This document shows positions 37,011 to 48,260 of a stretch of DNA of 64,000 bases, piece after piece. Source of the stretch: Pantoea eucalypti (GTDB lineage Bacteria > Pseudomonadota > Gammaproteobacteria > Enterobacterales > Enterobacteriaceae). The stretch lies in the NCBI RefSeq assembly GCF_009646115.1, contig NZ_CP045720.1, forward strand, positions 1,116,001-1,180,000, read 5' to 3'. The notes beneath the pieces are model-generated. The model did not search any database. It was not told the DNA's origin and saw nothing but the letters and a program-made list of their open reading frames with translations. Numbering within the stretch: the stretch's first letter is position 1; each line of letters begins with the position of its first letter. The position numbers were made by a program, and so were the translations under genes.

Positions 37011-37356
37011 CTCTAAACTCCTTGAAAAGAAAAATGAAAGCGAACAGGGAGCACCTCAGGCCTCGCAGCCGGTCTGTGGCATGTTCTGCTACCGGTAACG
37101 CGAACCCATAACATTGCAACAGAGACTTTCTGATGGAAATGCGGTTTCTCTGATTGTTGCGCTGCGAGGCGGTGCGAAGGAGCCGTCATGCGGTTTTTAC
37201 CGTGGGATGCGCCATATTCCATCTGTAAGCATAGCAGTCACGCGGAATGACGCAGGCTGCACTGTAGCAATCCGTGCCCTGTAAAAAAGAATAAACCGAT
37301 CAGGAGAGAGGTAAGCGCAGCGCGGAGGCAGGCTCGCGCTGCAGCGGCAGAAGAAA
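37011..37356. other. 346-bp intergenic region between hemF and talA
   Basis: This is the upstream region of talA-tktB and the downstream region of hemF. E. coli has the eut cluster and maeB at this place; no remnant of them is visible. I see no convincing small gene or RNA. Confidence 0.6.
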
Positions 37357-38289
<933 letters not shown>

Positions 38290-38371
38290 TCAAAGTCTGA
38301 CGCGATTATACGCAAAACCGCGCCGCTTGCATGAGTACGGCGAGTGCCCGGACCTAAACCGGCTATCTGCA

Positions 38372-39217
38372 TCAGGCGTTGCGGCGGTCAAACTCATCAA
38401 AGTAATTGACGATGCCGCTGGCAATTGCAGAGGCAATTTTCTGGCGAAACGCCGTCGTGCCGAGTAATTGCTCTTCGTGCGGATTGGTAATAAAGGAAGT
38501 CTCAACCAGCACCGAGGGGATCGACGGTGACTTGAGTACCGCAAAGGCCGCCTGCTCGGTGTGCTGGCTATGAAGATGATGCACCGGTCGGATCTGGTCC
38601 AGTACGTGCTTGCCCAGTGTCAGGCTGTTCTTGATGGTATCAGTCTGCACCAGGTCGAACAGGATCTGCTGCAGATAGTGATCCTGCTGCTGCGCTTTCA
38701 CGCCGCCCAGTTTGTCTGCATCGTTCTCCCGCTGTGACAGGTAACGCGCCATGGAGCTGCTGGCCCCACGATTAGAGAGCGCAAATACGGAGGCGCCACT
38801 GGCGTCGGGGCTGGTAAAGCCGTCGGCATGAATCGACATAAAGAGATCGGCGCCGTGCTGATGCGCGATCTCGACGCGCTGATAGAGCGGAATAAAATGG
38901 TCGCTGTCGCGGGTCAGACGCACTTCAATGCGCGGATGGCTCTGGAGCTGGCGCCGCACGTTGCCAGCGATCTCCAGCACGATGTGTTTCTCTTCTGAAC
39001 CCTCTTCGCCAACAGCACCGGAGTCGATGCCACCGTGGCCAGGATCGATCATGACGATGCGTTTGCCGTTTTTCGCTGGTGGAGCCGGGCGCGTATGAGG
39101 ATTTGCTCCGGTGAGGGTTTTTTCTTTAGCCTGAACCGCACGCGGCGTTAAAATGGCTAGCGCCAGCCCGGAAAGCAGTAACTGACGACGATGAATCAAA
39201 CGTTTAAGCAGGTGCAT
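38372..39217 (-). CDS. amiA: N-acetylmuramoyl-L-alanine amidase AmiA
   Basis: AmiA is a zinc amidase exported to the periplasm that cleaves septal peptidoglycan, activated by EnvC. The N-terminus carries a twin-arginine-type signal (RRQLLLSGLALAIL, residues 11-24). The catalytic domain has IDPGHGGIDSGAVG, metal ligands in the EKHIVLEIA and SIHADGF regions, and VETSFITNP. It is upstream of hemF. Confidence 0.95.
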   Translation of the reverse strand: MHLLKRLIHRRQLLLSGLALAILTPRAVQAKEKTLTGANPHTRPAPPAKNGKRIVMIDPGHGGIDSGAVGEEGSEEKHIVLEIAGNVRRQLQSHPRIEVRLTRDSDHFIPLYQRVEIAHQHGADLFMSIHADGFTSPDASGASVFALSNRGASSSMARYLSQRENDADKLGGVKAQQQDHYLQQILFDLVQTDTIKNSLTLGKHVLDQIRPVHHLHSQHTEQAAFAVLKSPSIPSVLVETSFITNPHEEQLLGTTAFRQKIASAIASGIVNYFDEFDRRNA

Positions 39218-39424
39218 GTGGGGGTCCGGTAACAGGAATCTTGCCGGTGTTATAGCCTAAGCCTCTGCTGCCTGCGATCACAGAAACATTTCAGGGCATT
39301 ACTTTGTATTGCAGGTCGCGAACAGGAAATTTGCGCTTTTTTATTTGTCCCTCGCCATGGAGGGTTGCGTGCAGCAGAGAATGCGTGATAATCAGCAAAT
39401 TGTGCTTATTTGCAGGTAAAGAAG

Positions 39425-39850
39425 ATGGAAATCCGCGCCTTCCGCCAGGAAGATTTTGAAGAAGTGATCACCTTATGGGAACGTTGCGATTTGTTACGGC
39501 CATGGAACGATCCGGAGCTGGATATCGAACGCAAAATGAATCACGACCCCGATCTCTTTCTGGTCGCTGAAGTGGGCGGTGTCGTCGTTGGCACGCTGAT
39601 GGGCGGTTACGATGGTCACCGTGGCGCGGCGTATTACCTGGCGGTGCATCCTGACTATCAGGGACGCGGCTTCGCGAATGCGCTGATGAACCGTCTGGAG
39701 AAAAAGCTGATCGCGCGAGGCTGTCCGAAACTGCATCTGATGATCCGTGAAGAGAACGATCAGGTGGTGGCGTTTTATGAGAAGCTCGATTATGAGCCGG
39801 TTGATGCGCTGCTGTTTGGTAAGCGTCTGATTGAAGATCGTGAATACTAA
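39425..39850 (+). CDS. ypeA: GNAT acetyltransferase YpeA
   Basis: This 141-residue GNAT-fold N-acetyltransferase has the acetyl-CoA-binding loop in [19 protein letters not shown]. It follows E. coli YpeA closely ([18 protein letters not shown]). I chose ATG 39425 by that alignment; an earlier start would add five residues. The acceptor is unknown. It overlaps the next gene by 11 bases. Confidence 0.94.
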   Translation: MEIRAFRQEDFEEVITLWERCDLLRPWNDPELDIERKMNHDPDLFLVAEVGGVVVGTLMGGYDGHRGAAYYLAVHPDYQGRGFANALMNRLEKKLIARGCPKLHLMIREENDQVVAFYEKLDYEPVDALLFGKRLIEDREY

Positions 39851-40307
39851 TCCGTTACCTGGCTATCAGCCGGACGAATACGACGCGAAAGGGCAGCTAC
39901 GGCTGCCGTTTCTTTTTTGGCTAATCCTGTTGCTTCAGGCCCGAACCTGGCTGCTGCTGGCGATGGCTGGCGCGTCCCGGCAACAGGGCAACGATCTGCT
40001 GGCGCTGTTCTATCCGGATCGTCAGGCGTTCTGGATTGGACTGGCACTGGGTTTACCCGCGCTGGCGGGCCTGCTGCTGACCGGCTATCGCACGCGCCTG
40101 CCGCGACTCTGGCAGCACTGGCGCAGCGTACTGGCGCTGTCGCTGTTGGTGAATCTCCTCTGGCAGGGCTGGCAGTTTGTGCAGGGTGATCTGCTCAGCT
40201 CACCGCTGCCCTTGTTGCTGACGCTGTTCGACCTGCTGGCGCTGATCTGGCTGCAGTTTAATCGCCGCTGCCGCGACTGCTTTCTGCCCGAGCACCATCT
40301 CAACTAA
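39840..40307 (+). CDS. yfeZ: DUF2919 membrane protein YfeZ
   Basis: This 155-residue protein has about four transmembrane helices (for example [20 protein letters not shown]) and the family motif [17 protein letters not shown] chose GTG 39840; a TTG three codons earlier is possible and neither has a strong ribosome-binding site. The overlap with ypeA suggests coupling. Function unknown. Confidence 0.85.
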   Translation: MNTNPLPGYQPDEYDAKGQLRLPFLFWLILLLQARTWLLLAMAGASRQQGNDLLALFYPDRQAFWIGLALGLPALAGLLLTGYRTRLPRLWQHWRSVLALSLLVNLLWQGWQFVQGDLLSSPLPLLLTLFDLLALIWLQFNRRCRDCFLPEHHLN

Positions 40308-40372
40308 ACTTTTTGTCGCTTTGCGACTCCAATCATTTCCGCCTTTCCGGCATCGTATTTACAGGAGTTCTC

Positions 40373-40990
40373 ATGAAAGCTGTTCGTTCCACGCTACTGA
40401 TCGCCGCCGTTGCACTGAGCGGCTGTGCCAGTTCGGGTTCCGGCGCTGACAGCAGCCAGCAGGCAAGCTGGTGGAATCCGCTGACGTATCACTGGTCTTC
40501 TGCGCTGCCATGGAACTGGTTTGGTTCCACGCTGACCGCGACTGAACAGGGCGTGGGTGGGTTAACCGCCTCGACCGCCATGAAAGAGGACGCGATCAGT
40601 GCCGGACTGAACGGTGACTATTCGCTGCGACAGGGCATGCGTAGCGAGAATGGTCAGGTGATTTCATTCTGGCAGGCGCTGAATGATGGCAAAGTTAAGC
40701 TGGTAATTTATGGAGAGTCGCAGGTCGATCGTATCGAGGTCATGGATAGCGCGATCGCCAGCAGCGACGGCAGCAAAGTGGGTGATGCCTTCAGTAATAA
40801 GTTCAGCAAAGCCTTCGACAACTGCACCTTAGCCAGCGGCCCCGACGCGCGTGACGTGGCGTGCCGTGCGCCAGGCAGTCAGCATCTGACTTATGTCTAT
40901 CATGGCGACTGGCACGGGCCGGAAGGATTGATGCCTTCTGACGATACCCTGAAAAACTGGAAAATCAGCAAGATTGTCTGGCAGCGTTAA
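40373..40990 (+). CDS. yfeY: Outer-membrane lipoprotein YfeY
   Basis: This 205-residue protein has a lipoprotein signal ending LSGC (Cys18, followed by ASSGS), so it should be outer-membrane anchored. The DUF1131 domain contains GDYSLRQGMRSENGQVI. AGGAG precedes ATG 40373. In E. coli yfeY is in the sigma-E regulon; I did not find a clear sigma-E promoter here. Function unknown. Confidence 0.9.
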   Translation: MKAVRSTLLIAAVALSGCASSGSGADSSQQASWWNPLTYHWSSALPWNWFGSTLTATEQGVGGLTASTAMKEDAISAGLNGDYSLRQGMRSENGQVISFWQALNDGKVKLVIYGESQVDRIEVMDSAIASSDGSKVGDAFSNKFSKAFDNCTLASGPDARDVACRAPGSQHLTYVYHGDWHGPEGLMPSDDTLKNWKISKIVWQR

Positions 40991-41194
40991 GCCTGCCTTA
41001 TCAGCGCGCCGCCCCCTGGCGGCCGCTGAACAGCTCAGAACCCCTGCCAGCCCACGCTGCACGCGGTTCCCTCTCCCCATCGGCTTTTGCTGATTTGTGC
41101 ATAAACTCTGCCGCCGTCTTATGCTTTTTTCGACTTTGAAATCATTAAACGATATATAAAACCGTTACTGGTTTTCACTGAGTTATAAATAAAC

Positions 41195-41223
41195 TGATGC
41201 ATCAGCGGGTGAGATCCGCATCA
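41195..41223 (+). promoter_or_regulatory. Hairpin in the cysP leader
   Basis: TGATGC at 41195-41200 can pair with GCATCA at 41218-41223, or with the adjacent ATCA as the palindrome TGATGCATCA. The A+T-rich stretch 41130-41190 upstream is where CysB sites and the promoter are expected, but I cannot define them. Confidence 0.35.
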
Positions 41224-41242
41224 AACTTTTTCAGGGTGCCAA

Positions 41243-42259
41243 ATGACATTACAAGCGATGAAAAAAATCGTGAGCGGTATCGCGTTGTCGCTGAGCCTTG
41301 CTGGCGCAGCCAACGCCACTGAACTTCTTAATAGCTCTTACGATGTGTCGCGGGAGCTGTTTGTTGCCCTGAATGCTCCGTTTGTTAAACAGTGGGATGC
41401 CACACATCCAGGCGATCCGCTCACTATCAAGATGTCACATGCCGGTTCATCAAAACAGGCGCTGGCTATCCTGCAGGGATTGCGCGCGGATGTGGTTACC
41501 TACAATCAGGTGACGGATGTTCAGGTGCTGCACGATAAAGGCAACCTGATTGCCGCAGACTGGAAAAGCCGTCTGCCGAACAACAGCTCACCTTTCTACT
41601 CCACCATGGCGTTTCTGGTGCGCAAAGGAAATCCAAAGCAGATTCACGACTGGTCAGATTTGACCCGCAGCGATGTAAAGCTGATTTTCCCGAATCCGAA
41701 AACGTCCGGTAATGGCCGCTACACCTATCTGGCCGCCTGGGGCGCAGCGGACAAAGCCGATGGCGGCGATCAGGCCAAAACGCAGGCCTTTATGACGCAG
41801 TTCCTGAAAAACGTGGAAGTGTTTGATACCGGTGGTCGTGGCGCGACGACGACTTTTGCTGAGCGCGGTCTGGGCGACGTCCTGATTAGCTTTGAGTCGG
41901 AAGTGAATAACATCCGTAACCAGTACGGCAAAGATGAATATGAAGTCGTGGTGCCGAAAACCAATATTCTGGCGGAGTTTCCGGTGGCGTGGGTGGATAA
42001 GAACGTCGCCACCAACAAAACCGCAGATGCGGCCAGCGCATACCTGAACTATCTCTACACCCCAGAAGCGCAGAATATTATTACGCACTACTACTATCGC
42101 GTGAATAATCCACAGCTGATGGCAGCGCAGAAAGATCGCTTCCCGCAGACCAGCCTGTTCCGGGTGGAAGATGCCTTTGGTAGCTGGGACAAAGTGATGA
42201 AGACGCACTTTGCCAGCGGTGGTGAGCTCGATAAATTGTTAGCGGCGGGGCGCGGATAA
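41243..42259 (+). CDS. cysP: Thiosulfate/sulfate-binding protein CysP
   Basis: This 338-residue periplasmic binding protein delivers thiosulfate or sulfate to CysTWA. A signal peptide (about residues 1-26, ending ANA) precedes [14 protein letters not shown]; ligand-loop motifs SHAGSSKQA and [14 protein letters not shown] are intact. The start with AGGG nearby gives the E. coli length. First gene of a five-gene sulfur cluster, probably activated by CysB. Confidence 0.96.
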   Translation: MTLQAMKKIVSGIALSLSLAGAANATELLNSSYDVSRELFVALNAPFVKQWDATHPGDPLTIKMSHAGSSKQALAILQGLRADVVTYNQVTDVQVLHDKGNLIAADWKSRLPNNSSPFYSTMAFLVRKGNPKQIHDWSDLTRSDVKLIFPNPKTSGNGRYTYLAAWGAADKADGGDQAKTQAFMTQFLKNVEVFDTGGRGATTTFAERGLGDVLISFESEVNNIRNQYGKDEYEVVVPKTNILAEFPVAWVDKNVATNKTADAASAYLNYLYTPEAQNIITHYYYRVNNPQLMAAQKDRFPQTSLFRVEDAFGSWDKVMKTHFASGGELDKLLAAGRG

Positions 42260-43092
42260 TGTTTGCAGCCAGCCATAAACGCGTCTTGCCCGGCTTTGGT
42301 CTCAGCCTTGGCACCAGCCTGCTCTTTACCTGCCTGATTCTGCTGCTGCCGATCAGCGCGGTGATCATGCAGCTGTCGCAGATGACGCTGCAGCAGTACT
42401 GGGACGTGGTGACTAACCCGCAGCTGATTGCCGCCTATAAAGTGACGCTGCTCTCTGCCGGTGTTGCGTCACTGTTTAATGCCGTGTTCGGCATGCTGAT
42501 GGCGTGGATTCTGACCCGTTATCGCTTCCCGGGCCGTGCACTGCTGGACGGTCTGATGGATCTGCCCTTTGCACTGCCTACCGCCGTAGCGGGTCTCACC
42601 CTGGCCGGACTCTTTTCGGTCAACGGCTGGTACGGACAGTGGTTCGCCCATTTCGACATCAAAATTTCCTACACATGGATTGGTATCGCCATTGCCATGG
42701 CCTTTACCAGCATTCCGTTTGTGGTACGAACCGTACAGCCGGTGCTGGAAGAGTTAGGCCCGGAGTATGAAGAGGCCGCCGAAACCCTGGGTGCCACACC
42801 GTGGCAGAGCTTCCGCCGCGTGGTGCTGCCAGAGGTAGCCCCTGCGCTGCTGGCCGGTACGGCACTCTCCTTTACGCGCAGCCTGGGTGAGTTTGGTGCG
42901 GTGATTTTCATTGCCGGTAACATCGCCTGGAAAACCGAGGTGACCTCCCTGATGATTTTTGTCCGGCTACAGGAGTTCGACTATCCGGCGGCCAGCGCCA
43001 TCGCCTCGGTGATCCTGACGGCCTCGCTGATTCTGTTATTCGCCATTAACACATTACAGAGCCGCTTTGGCCGTCGTCTGGGAGGTCACTAA
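42259..43092 (+). CDS. cysT: Sulfate/thiosulfate ABC permease CysT (CysU)
   Basis: This 277-residue inner-membrane permease has six membrane helices and the ATPase-coupling loop EEAAETLGATPWQSFRRVVL. The ATG overlaps the cysP stop by one base, and its stop overlaps cysW the same way. It pairs with CysW. Confidence 0.96.
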   Translation: MFAASHKRVLPGFGLSLGTSLLFTCLILLLPISAVIMQLSQMTLQQYWDVVTNPQLIAAYKVTLLSAGVASLFNAVFGMLMAWILTRYRFPGRALLDGLMDLPFALPTAVAGLTLAGLFSVNGWYGQWFAHFDIKISYTWIGIAIAMAFTSIPFVVRTVQPVLEELGPEYEEAAETLGATPWQSFRRVVLPEVAPALLAGTALSFTRSLGEFGAVIFIAGNIAWKTEVTSLMIFVRLQEFDYPAASAIASVILTASLILLFAINTLQSRFGRRLGGH

Positions 43093-43967
43093 TGGCTGAG
43101 GTTTCACAGCTTAATCACGCGGCGCGTCAGCCGGTGAACTGGGGCAAGTGGCTGCTGATTGGTACTGGCGTACTGATTTCTGTTCTGCTGCTGGTGGTGC
43201 CGATGGCCTCCATCTTCTGGGAGGCGCTGAATCAGGGCCTGATCGTGGCGCTCAGCAATCTGGCCGACCCGGACATGCTGCACGCTATCTGGCTGACTGT
43301 CATGGTGGCACTGATTACCGTTCCGGTTAACCTGGTATTCGGCACGCTGCTTGCCTGGCTGGTCACGCGCTTTACCTTTCCGGGGCGTCAGCTGCTGCTG
43401 ACCCTGTTCGATATTCCTTTTGCCGTGTCGCCGGTTGTCGCCGGTCTGATGTACCTGCTGTTCTGGGGCGTGAATGGTCCGGCAGGCGGCTGGCTGGATG
43501 CGCATAACATCCAGATTATGTTTGCCTGGCCGGGTATGGTGCTGGCGACGGTGTTTGTGACCTGTCCGTTTGTGGTCCGCGAACTGGTTCCGGTGATGCT
43601 GAGTCAGGGCAGTCATGAAGATGAAGCGGCGGTGTTGTTAGGCGCCTCTGGCTGGCAGATGTTCCGTCGTGTGACGCTGCCGAACATACGCTGGGCGCTG
43701 CTGTACGGCATCGTGCTGACCAACGCCCGTGCGATTGGTGAATTTGGTGCGGTCTCGGTGGTCTCGGGATCGATTCGCGGTGAGACCTATACGTTACCGC
43801 TTCAGGTTGAATTATTGCATCAGGACTACAACACCGTTGGCGCGTTCACCGCAGCCGCACTGTTAACCCTGATGGCAATTGTGACGCTGTTTCTGAAAAG
43901 CATTGTGCAGTGGCGTTTAGAGCAACAGCACAAACGCCTGCAACAGGAGGGAAATCATGAGCATTGA
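43092..43967 (+). CDS. cysW: Sulfate/thiosulfate ABC permease CysW
   Basis: This 291-residue permease has six membrane helices and the coupling loop [20 protein letters not shown]. Translational coupling with cysT (TAATG) and an 11-base overlap with cysA show a tight operon. Confidence 0.96.
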   Translation: MAEVSQLNHAARQPVNWGKWLLIGTGVLISVLLLVVPMASIFWEALNQGLIVALSNLADPDMLHAIWLTVMVALITVPVNLVFGTLLAWLVTRFTFPGRQLLLTLFDIPFAVSPVVAGLMYLLFWGVNGPAGGWLDAHNIQIMFAWPGMVLATVFVTCPFVVRELVPVMLSQGSHEDEAAVLLGASGWQMFRRVTLPNIRWALLYGIVLTNARAIGEFGAVSVVSGSIRGETYTLPLQVELLHQDYNTVGAFTAAALLTLMAIVTLFLKSIVQWRLEQQHKRLQQEGNHEH

Positions 43968-45045
43968 GATTAACAAGATCAACAAGTCCTTTGGTCGCAC
44001 CTCGGTGCTGAACGATATCTCTCTGGATATTGCCTCGGGTGAAATGGTGGCGCTGCTTGGCCCATCAGGCTCGGGTAAAACCACGCTGCTGCGTATTATC
44101 GCCGGGCTGGAGCATCAGAACAGCGGTCAGATCCGTTTTCATGGCAACGATGTCAGCCGCCTGCATGCGCGCGACCGTCAGGTCGGTTTTGTGTTTCAGC
44201 ACTATGCGCTGTTCCGTCATATGACAGTGTTCGACAACATCGCCTTTGGCCTGACTGTCCTGCCGCGTCGTGAACGTCCTTCAACGGCAGAAATCAAACA
44301 GCGTGTTACGCGTTTGCTGGAGATGGTGCAACTGGCCCATCTGGCGAATCGCTTCCCGGCACAGCTGTCGGGCGGCCAGAAACAGCGTGTGGCACTGGCG
44401 CGTGCATTAGCGGTTGAACCGCAGATTCTGCTGCTGGATGAACCCTTTGGCGCGCTGGATGCTCAGGTACGTAAAGAGCTGCGCCGCTGGCTGCGTCAGC
44501 TGCATGAAGAGATTAAATTCACCAGTGTGTTTGTGACCCATGACCAGGAAGAGGCGATGGAAGTCGCCGATCGCGTGGTGGTGATGAGCCAGGGCAACAT
44601 CGAACAGGTCGGCACGCCAGATGATGTGTGGCGCGATCCGGCAACCCGCTTTGTGCTGGAGTTCCTGGGTGAAGTGAATCGCTTTGATGGCGAAATTCAG
44701 GGATCGCAGTTCCACGTGGGCGCGCATCACTGGCCGCTGGGCTATACCTCGGCACATCAGGGCGCCGTGGAGCTGTTCCTGCGTCCGTGGGAAATCGACG
44801 TGTCGCGCCGCAGCAGCCTGGAAACCCCGTTGCCGGTGCAGGTGCTGGAAGTGAGCCCGCGTGGCCACTTCTGGCAGCTGGTGGTGCAGCCTGCTGGCTG
44901 GCAGAGCGAGCCGTTCTCGCTGGTGTTTGAAGGTGATCAGACGGCCCCGATTCGTGGCGAGCGTCTCTTCGTAGGCCTGCAGCAGGCGCGCCTCTATAAA
45001 GGTGACACACCGTTGCGCCCGGTTGCCTTTGCACAAAGCGCCTGA
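43957..45045 (+). CDS. cysA: Sulfate/thiosulfate ABC ATPase CysA
   Basis: This 362-residue importer ATPase has Walker [10 protein letters not shown] (residues 36-44), signature LSGGQKQR, Walker [13 protein letters not shown] and switch [10 protein letters not shown], followed by a C-terminal TOBE-type domain. It energises CysTW. It starts inside the end of cysW, after AGGAGG. Confidence 0.97.
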   Translation: MSIEINKINKSFGRTSVLNDISLDIASGEMVALLGPSGSGKTTLLRIIAGLEHQNSGQIRFHGNDVSRLHARDRQVGFVFQHYALFRHMTVFDNIAFGLTVLPRRERPSTAEIKQRVTRLLEMVQLAHLANRFPAQLSGGQKQRVALARALAVEPQILLLDEPFGALDAQVRKELRRWLRQLHEEIKFTSVFVTHDQEEAMEVADRVVVMSQGNIEQVGTPDDVWRDPATRFVLEFLGEVNRFDGEIQGSQFHVGAHHWPLGYTSAHQGAVELFLRPWEIDVSRRSSLETPLPVQVLEVSPRGHFWQLVVQPAGWQSEPFSLVFEGDQTAPIRGERLFVGLQQARLYKGDTPLRPVAFAQSA

Positions 45046-45064
45046 TATTTTCTCATCAACAACG

Positions 45065-45092
45065 GGCGGGAGTGTGACTCCCGCCTTTTTTT
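45065..45092 (+). terminator. Terminator between cysA and cysM
   Basis: A 9-bp stem GGCGGGAGT / ACTCCCGCC is followed by seven Ts. It would limit read-through into cysM. Confidence 0.92.
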
Positions 45093-45126
45093 CGCCTCTC
45101 GTTTGTAACAGGCCAGGAAGCAGACC

Positions 45127-46011
45127 GTGACGACTCTTGAAAATACCATCGGCAATACCCCGCTGATTAAGTTGCAGCGCCTGACGCCTGCCAACGGCAG
45201 TGAGGTCTGGCTCAAACTGGAAGGTAATAATCCGGCGGGTTCGGTAAAAGATCGCGCAGCCTGGTCGATGATCAATCAGGCAGAGCTGCGCGGTGACATT
45301 TCACCCGGCGATCAGCTGATTGAAGCCACCAGCGGCAATACCGGCATTGCACTGGCGATGATCGCAGCGATGAAAGGCTATCGTCTTCGCCTGCTGATGC
45401 CAGACAACATGAGTCAGGAGCGGCAGGATGCGATGCGTGCCTACGGCGCGGAGCTGATTCTGGTGCCGCGAGAGCAGGGCATGGAAGGCGCACGCGATCT
45501 GGCGCAGGCAATGGCCGCGCGTGGTGAAGGGCGGGTGCTGGATCAGTTCAATAATCCTGATAACCCGCTGGGCCATTATCAGACGACCGGGCCAGAGTTG
45601 TGGCAGCAGTCGAATCAGCGCATGACCCATTTTGTCTCCAGCATGGGCACGACCGGTACCATCACCGGCGTAGGGCGTTACCTGAAAGAGAACAACACGG
45701 GCGTGAAGGTGATCGGTTTACAGCCGAGTGAAGGCAGCAGCATTCCGGGCATTCGCCGCTGGCCACTGGCCTATCTGCCGGGCATCTACCGTCCCGATCT
45801 GGTGGATGATGTGATGGATATGGCGCAGAAAGAAGCGGAAGAAACGATGCGGGCGCTGGCACGCCGTGAAGGTATTTTTTGTGGCGTCAGTTCAGGCGGC
45901 GCGGTTGCGGGCGCGCTGCGCATTGCGCAGGCTAATCCGGGCAGCGTGGTGGTGGCGATCGCCTGCGATCGCGGCGATCGCTATCTCTCTACCGGACTCT
46001 ATCATCAGTAA
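45127..46011 (+). CDS. cysM: Cysteine synthase B CysM
   Basis: CysM is a PLP enzyme that makes cysteine, or S-sulfocysteine from thiosulfate, from O-acetylserine. K41 (NPAGSVKDR) is the PLP lysine; [11 protein letters not shown] binds the cofactor phosphate-side substrate. The start is GTG 45127 after AGGAAG. At 294 residues it is a little shorter at the C-terminus than E. coli CysM (303). Confidence 0.96.
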   Translation: MTTLENTIGNTPLIKLQRLTPANGSEVWLKLEGNNPAGSVKDRAAWSMINQAELRGDISPGDQLIEATSGNTGIALAMIAAMKGYRLRLLMPDNMSQERQDAMRAYGAELILVPREQGMEGARDLAQAMAARGEGRVLDQFNNPDNPLGHYQTTGPELWQQSNQRMTHFVSSMGTTGTITGVGRYLKENNTGVKVIGLQPSEGSSIPGIRRWPLAYLPGIYRPDLVDDVMDMAQKEAEETMRALARREGIFCGVSSGGAVAGALRIAQANPGSVVVAIACDRGDRYLSTGLYHQ

Positions 46012-46032
46012 TCTTTGCTGATGCGGGAACTC

Positions 46033-46071
46033 AGCCTGTGCGCAGCGTTTGCTGCCCACAGGCTTTTTTTT
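46033..46071 (+). terminator. Terminator after cysM
   Basis: Outer stem AGCCTGTG / CACAGGCT encloses an inner stem GCAGC / GCTGC and is followed by eight Ts. Confidence 0.93.
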
Positions 46072-46181
46072 AAACAGTATTTCACGCGCCAGATAGACTG
46101 AATCTGTAAGGATCGCGTAAATCAGGCTGCACGAATGCCCGGTACAGGACAAAATAGCGCCAATTCTGTCGAGAGATAAAC

Positions 46182-46862
46182 ATGAAAATTTTGCTTGTTG
46201 ATGATGACGTTGAATTAGGCACGATGCTAAGCCAGTACCTGATCGCCGAGGGGTTCGATGCGCAGCTGGTTCTGACCGGCAGCGCCGGCATTCAGGGCGC
46301 GCTATCAGGTGAGTTCACCGCCATGATTCTGGACATTATGCTGCCCGACATGAGCGGTATTGATGTACTGCGGCAGGTACGCCAGAACAGCCGGATTCCG
46401 GTGATTATGCTGACCGCCAAAGGCGATAACATTGATCGGGTGATCGGTCTGGAGATGGGTGCAGATGACTATATGCCAAAGCCCTGCTATCCCCGGGAAC
46501 TGGTGGCCCGCCTGCGCGCCGTATTGCGTCGTTTCGAAGAGCAGGTTCCGCAACCTGATGCCAGAGAGCCGCTGCGCTGGGGCGAGCTGACGCTGAATCC
46601 GGCTACCCGCATGAGTGAATGGCAGGGGCGAGCCTTCGATCTGACGGCATCGGAATTTAACCTGCTGGATTTACTGCTGCGCGCCCCGGATCGGGTGGTG
46701 TCGAAAGATGAGCTCTCTGAGAAGGGGTTGGGTCGTCCGCGTGAAGCCTATGACCGCAGTGTCGATGTGCATATCAGCAATATCCGTCAGAAGCTCAGTG
46801 CATTAACTGCTGACAGCATCAACATTGAAACCGTTCGCAGCATCGGTTACCGCATTCGATGA
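46182..46862 (+). CDS. CpxR-like response regulator
   Basis: This 226-residue OmpR-family regulator has a receiver domain with phospho-acceptor D51 (MILDIMLPD) and conserved lysine in YMPKPCYPREL, then a winged-helix DNA-binding domain (residues about 130-226, with RSVDVHISNIRQKL). The wording is closest to CpxR as I recall it, but divergent enough that it is a paralogue rather than CpxR. It overlaps the kinase gene by 4 bases. In E. coli pdxK and other genes lie here between cysM and crr. Signal and targets unknown. Confidence 0.9.
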   Translation: MKILLVDDDVELGTMLSQYLIAEGFDAQLVLTGSAGIQGALSGEFTAMILDIMLPDMSGIDVLRQVRQNSRIPVIMLTAKGDNIDRVIGLEMGADDYMPKPCYPRELVARLRAVLRRFEEQVPQPDAREPLRWGELTLNPATRMSEWQGRAFDLTASEFNLLDLLLRAPDRVVSKDELSEKGLGRPREAYDRSVDVHISNIRQKLSALTADSINIETVRSIGYRIR

Positions 46863-48199
46863 AACAGAGTTACCGTGGACGCATGTTCTGGAAGATTTTT
46901 ATCGGCTTCTGGATTGTTTTTGTCATCATGAGTCAGCTTATCTGGCTGGGTTTTACGCTCTCCGGTAAACGTCACGAACCGCCTGAAATTGTGGCTATCC
47001 GGCGCATTGTCGATCTGCAGATGACTTCTGCCGCGTCGGTGCTGGCGCGCAGCGGGCCCGACGCGCTGAATGCGATGCTGTCGGACTGGGATAACAGCGA
47101 TCGACAGTTTTTCCATGTGACGCAGCAGGCAAAATCGCCACAATCACAAAACAGCGGCAATCTGGATTATGTGGGGCGTCTTCCTGAAGAGGTGGTGCGC
47201 TGGGTTCAGGGTGCTGATGGCAAAGAGTATCAGCTGCGTTACGACCTGGATGGCATGCGCAAAGACAGCATGCATAATCTGATGCCACGCAAATTTCTGA
47301 ATATTCCTGAGCCGATTTTCATCTTTGCCGGTTCGGTGGGATTGCTGTTCAGCCTGTTGCTGGCCTGGAATCTGACGCGGCCTATGCGTCAGCTGTGTGA
47401 GGGATTTTCCCGCGTCGCCGAGGGTGATTTACGTGTGCGGCTATTCCCGATCATGCGAAAGCGCCACGACGAAATCTCAAACGTTGCAGAAGCCTTTGAT
47501 GCCATGGTCGAGCGGCTGGACACCCTGGTGCGCGCCCGTGAAGAGCTACTGCACGATATCTCGCATGAGCTTCGTTCACCGCTGGCACGACTTCAGCTGG
47601 CTACCGGACTGGCCAGACAGACGCCAGAGAGCGTAAACAGTTCGCTTGATCGCATTGATGAAGAGGCGCGTCGGCTGGACAAGATGATTGGCGAACTGCT
47701 GACGCTGTCGCGGGCCGAGCATGAAAGCATTCCGGATGAGCAATATTTTGACCTGACTGGTTTACTAGAGGCAGTCCTTACTGATGTCCGTTATGAAGCG
47801 CAGATTCCCGGTGTGCAGGTTGAGCTGCATGTCGATGCCGAGGCTGATTACACCGTGCGTGGCAATGCCGAGCTGATACGGCGCGGCGTAGAGAACGTAT
47901 TACGTAACGCGCTGCGTTTCTCTCTGCCAGGACAGCGGATTGAGGTGCATTTGCGCGCAGAAGCGCAGTGGCTGGCGATTCAGGTGTGCGATCAGGGGCC
48001 GGGTGTCGACGAGGATAAACTCTCCAGCATCTTTGACCCGTTTGTGCGGGTAAATTCGCCGCTGATGGGTAAAGGGTATGGTCTGGGTCTGGCTATCGTG
48101 CGCAAGGTCGTACTGGCGCATCATGGTGAGGTTGATGCCCGGAACCGGCCAGAAGGTGGACTTGAACTGACGCTGCGTCTGCCACACTGGCAGCCCTGA
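46859..48199 (+). CDS. CpxA-like sensor histidine kinase
   Basis: This 446-residue kinase has TM1 at about residues 12-33, a short periplasmic domain (about 34-150), TM2 at about 152-172, a HAMP domain, a dimerisation helix with H236 (LLHDISHELRSPLARLQ) and an ATPase domain with N-box GVENVLRNALRF and GYGLGLAIV. The architecture is that of CpxA. It is cotranscribed with the preceding regulator (ATGA overlap). It probably monitors the envelope. Confidence 0.92.
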   Translation: MKQSYRGRMFWKIFIGFWIVFVIMSQLIWLGFTLSGKRHEPPEIVAIRRIVDLQMTSAASVLARSGPDALNAMLSDWDNSDRQFFHVTQQAKSPQSQNSGNLDYVGRLPEEVVRWVQGADGKEYQLRYDLDGMRKDSMHNLMPRKFLNIPEPIFIFAGSVGLLFSLLLAWNLTRPMRQLCEGFSRVAEGDLRVRLFPIMRKRHDEISNVAEAFDAMVERLDTLVRAREELLHDISHELRSPLARLQLATGLARQTPESVNSSLDRIDEEARRLDKMIGELLTLSRAEHESIPDEQYFDLTGLLEAVLTDVRYEAQIPGVQVELHVDAEADYTVRGNAELIRRGVENVLRNALRFSLPGQRIEVHLRAEAQWLAIQVCDQGPGVDEDKLSSIFDPFVRVNSPLMGKGYGLGLAIVRKVVLAHHGEVDARNRPEGGLELTLRLPHWQP

Positions 48200-48219
48200 A
48201 AAGGTGTATTGCAGAAACG

Positions 48220-48245
48220 ATAACGGCACCCGCAGGTGCCGTTAT
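48220..48245. terminator. Hairpin between the two-component genes and crr
   Basis: A perfect 11-bp stem ATAACGGCACC / GGTGCCGTTAT with loop CGCA lies between converging genes. It lacks a long T run on either side, so termination may be partial. Confidence 0.7.
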
Positions 48246-48260
48246 GATATCAACGCATGC

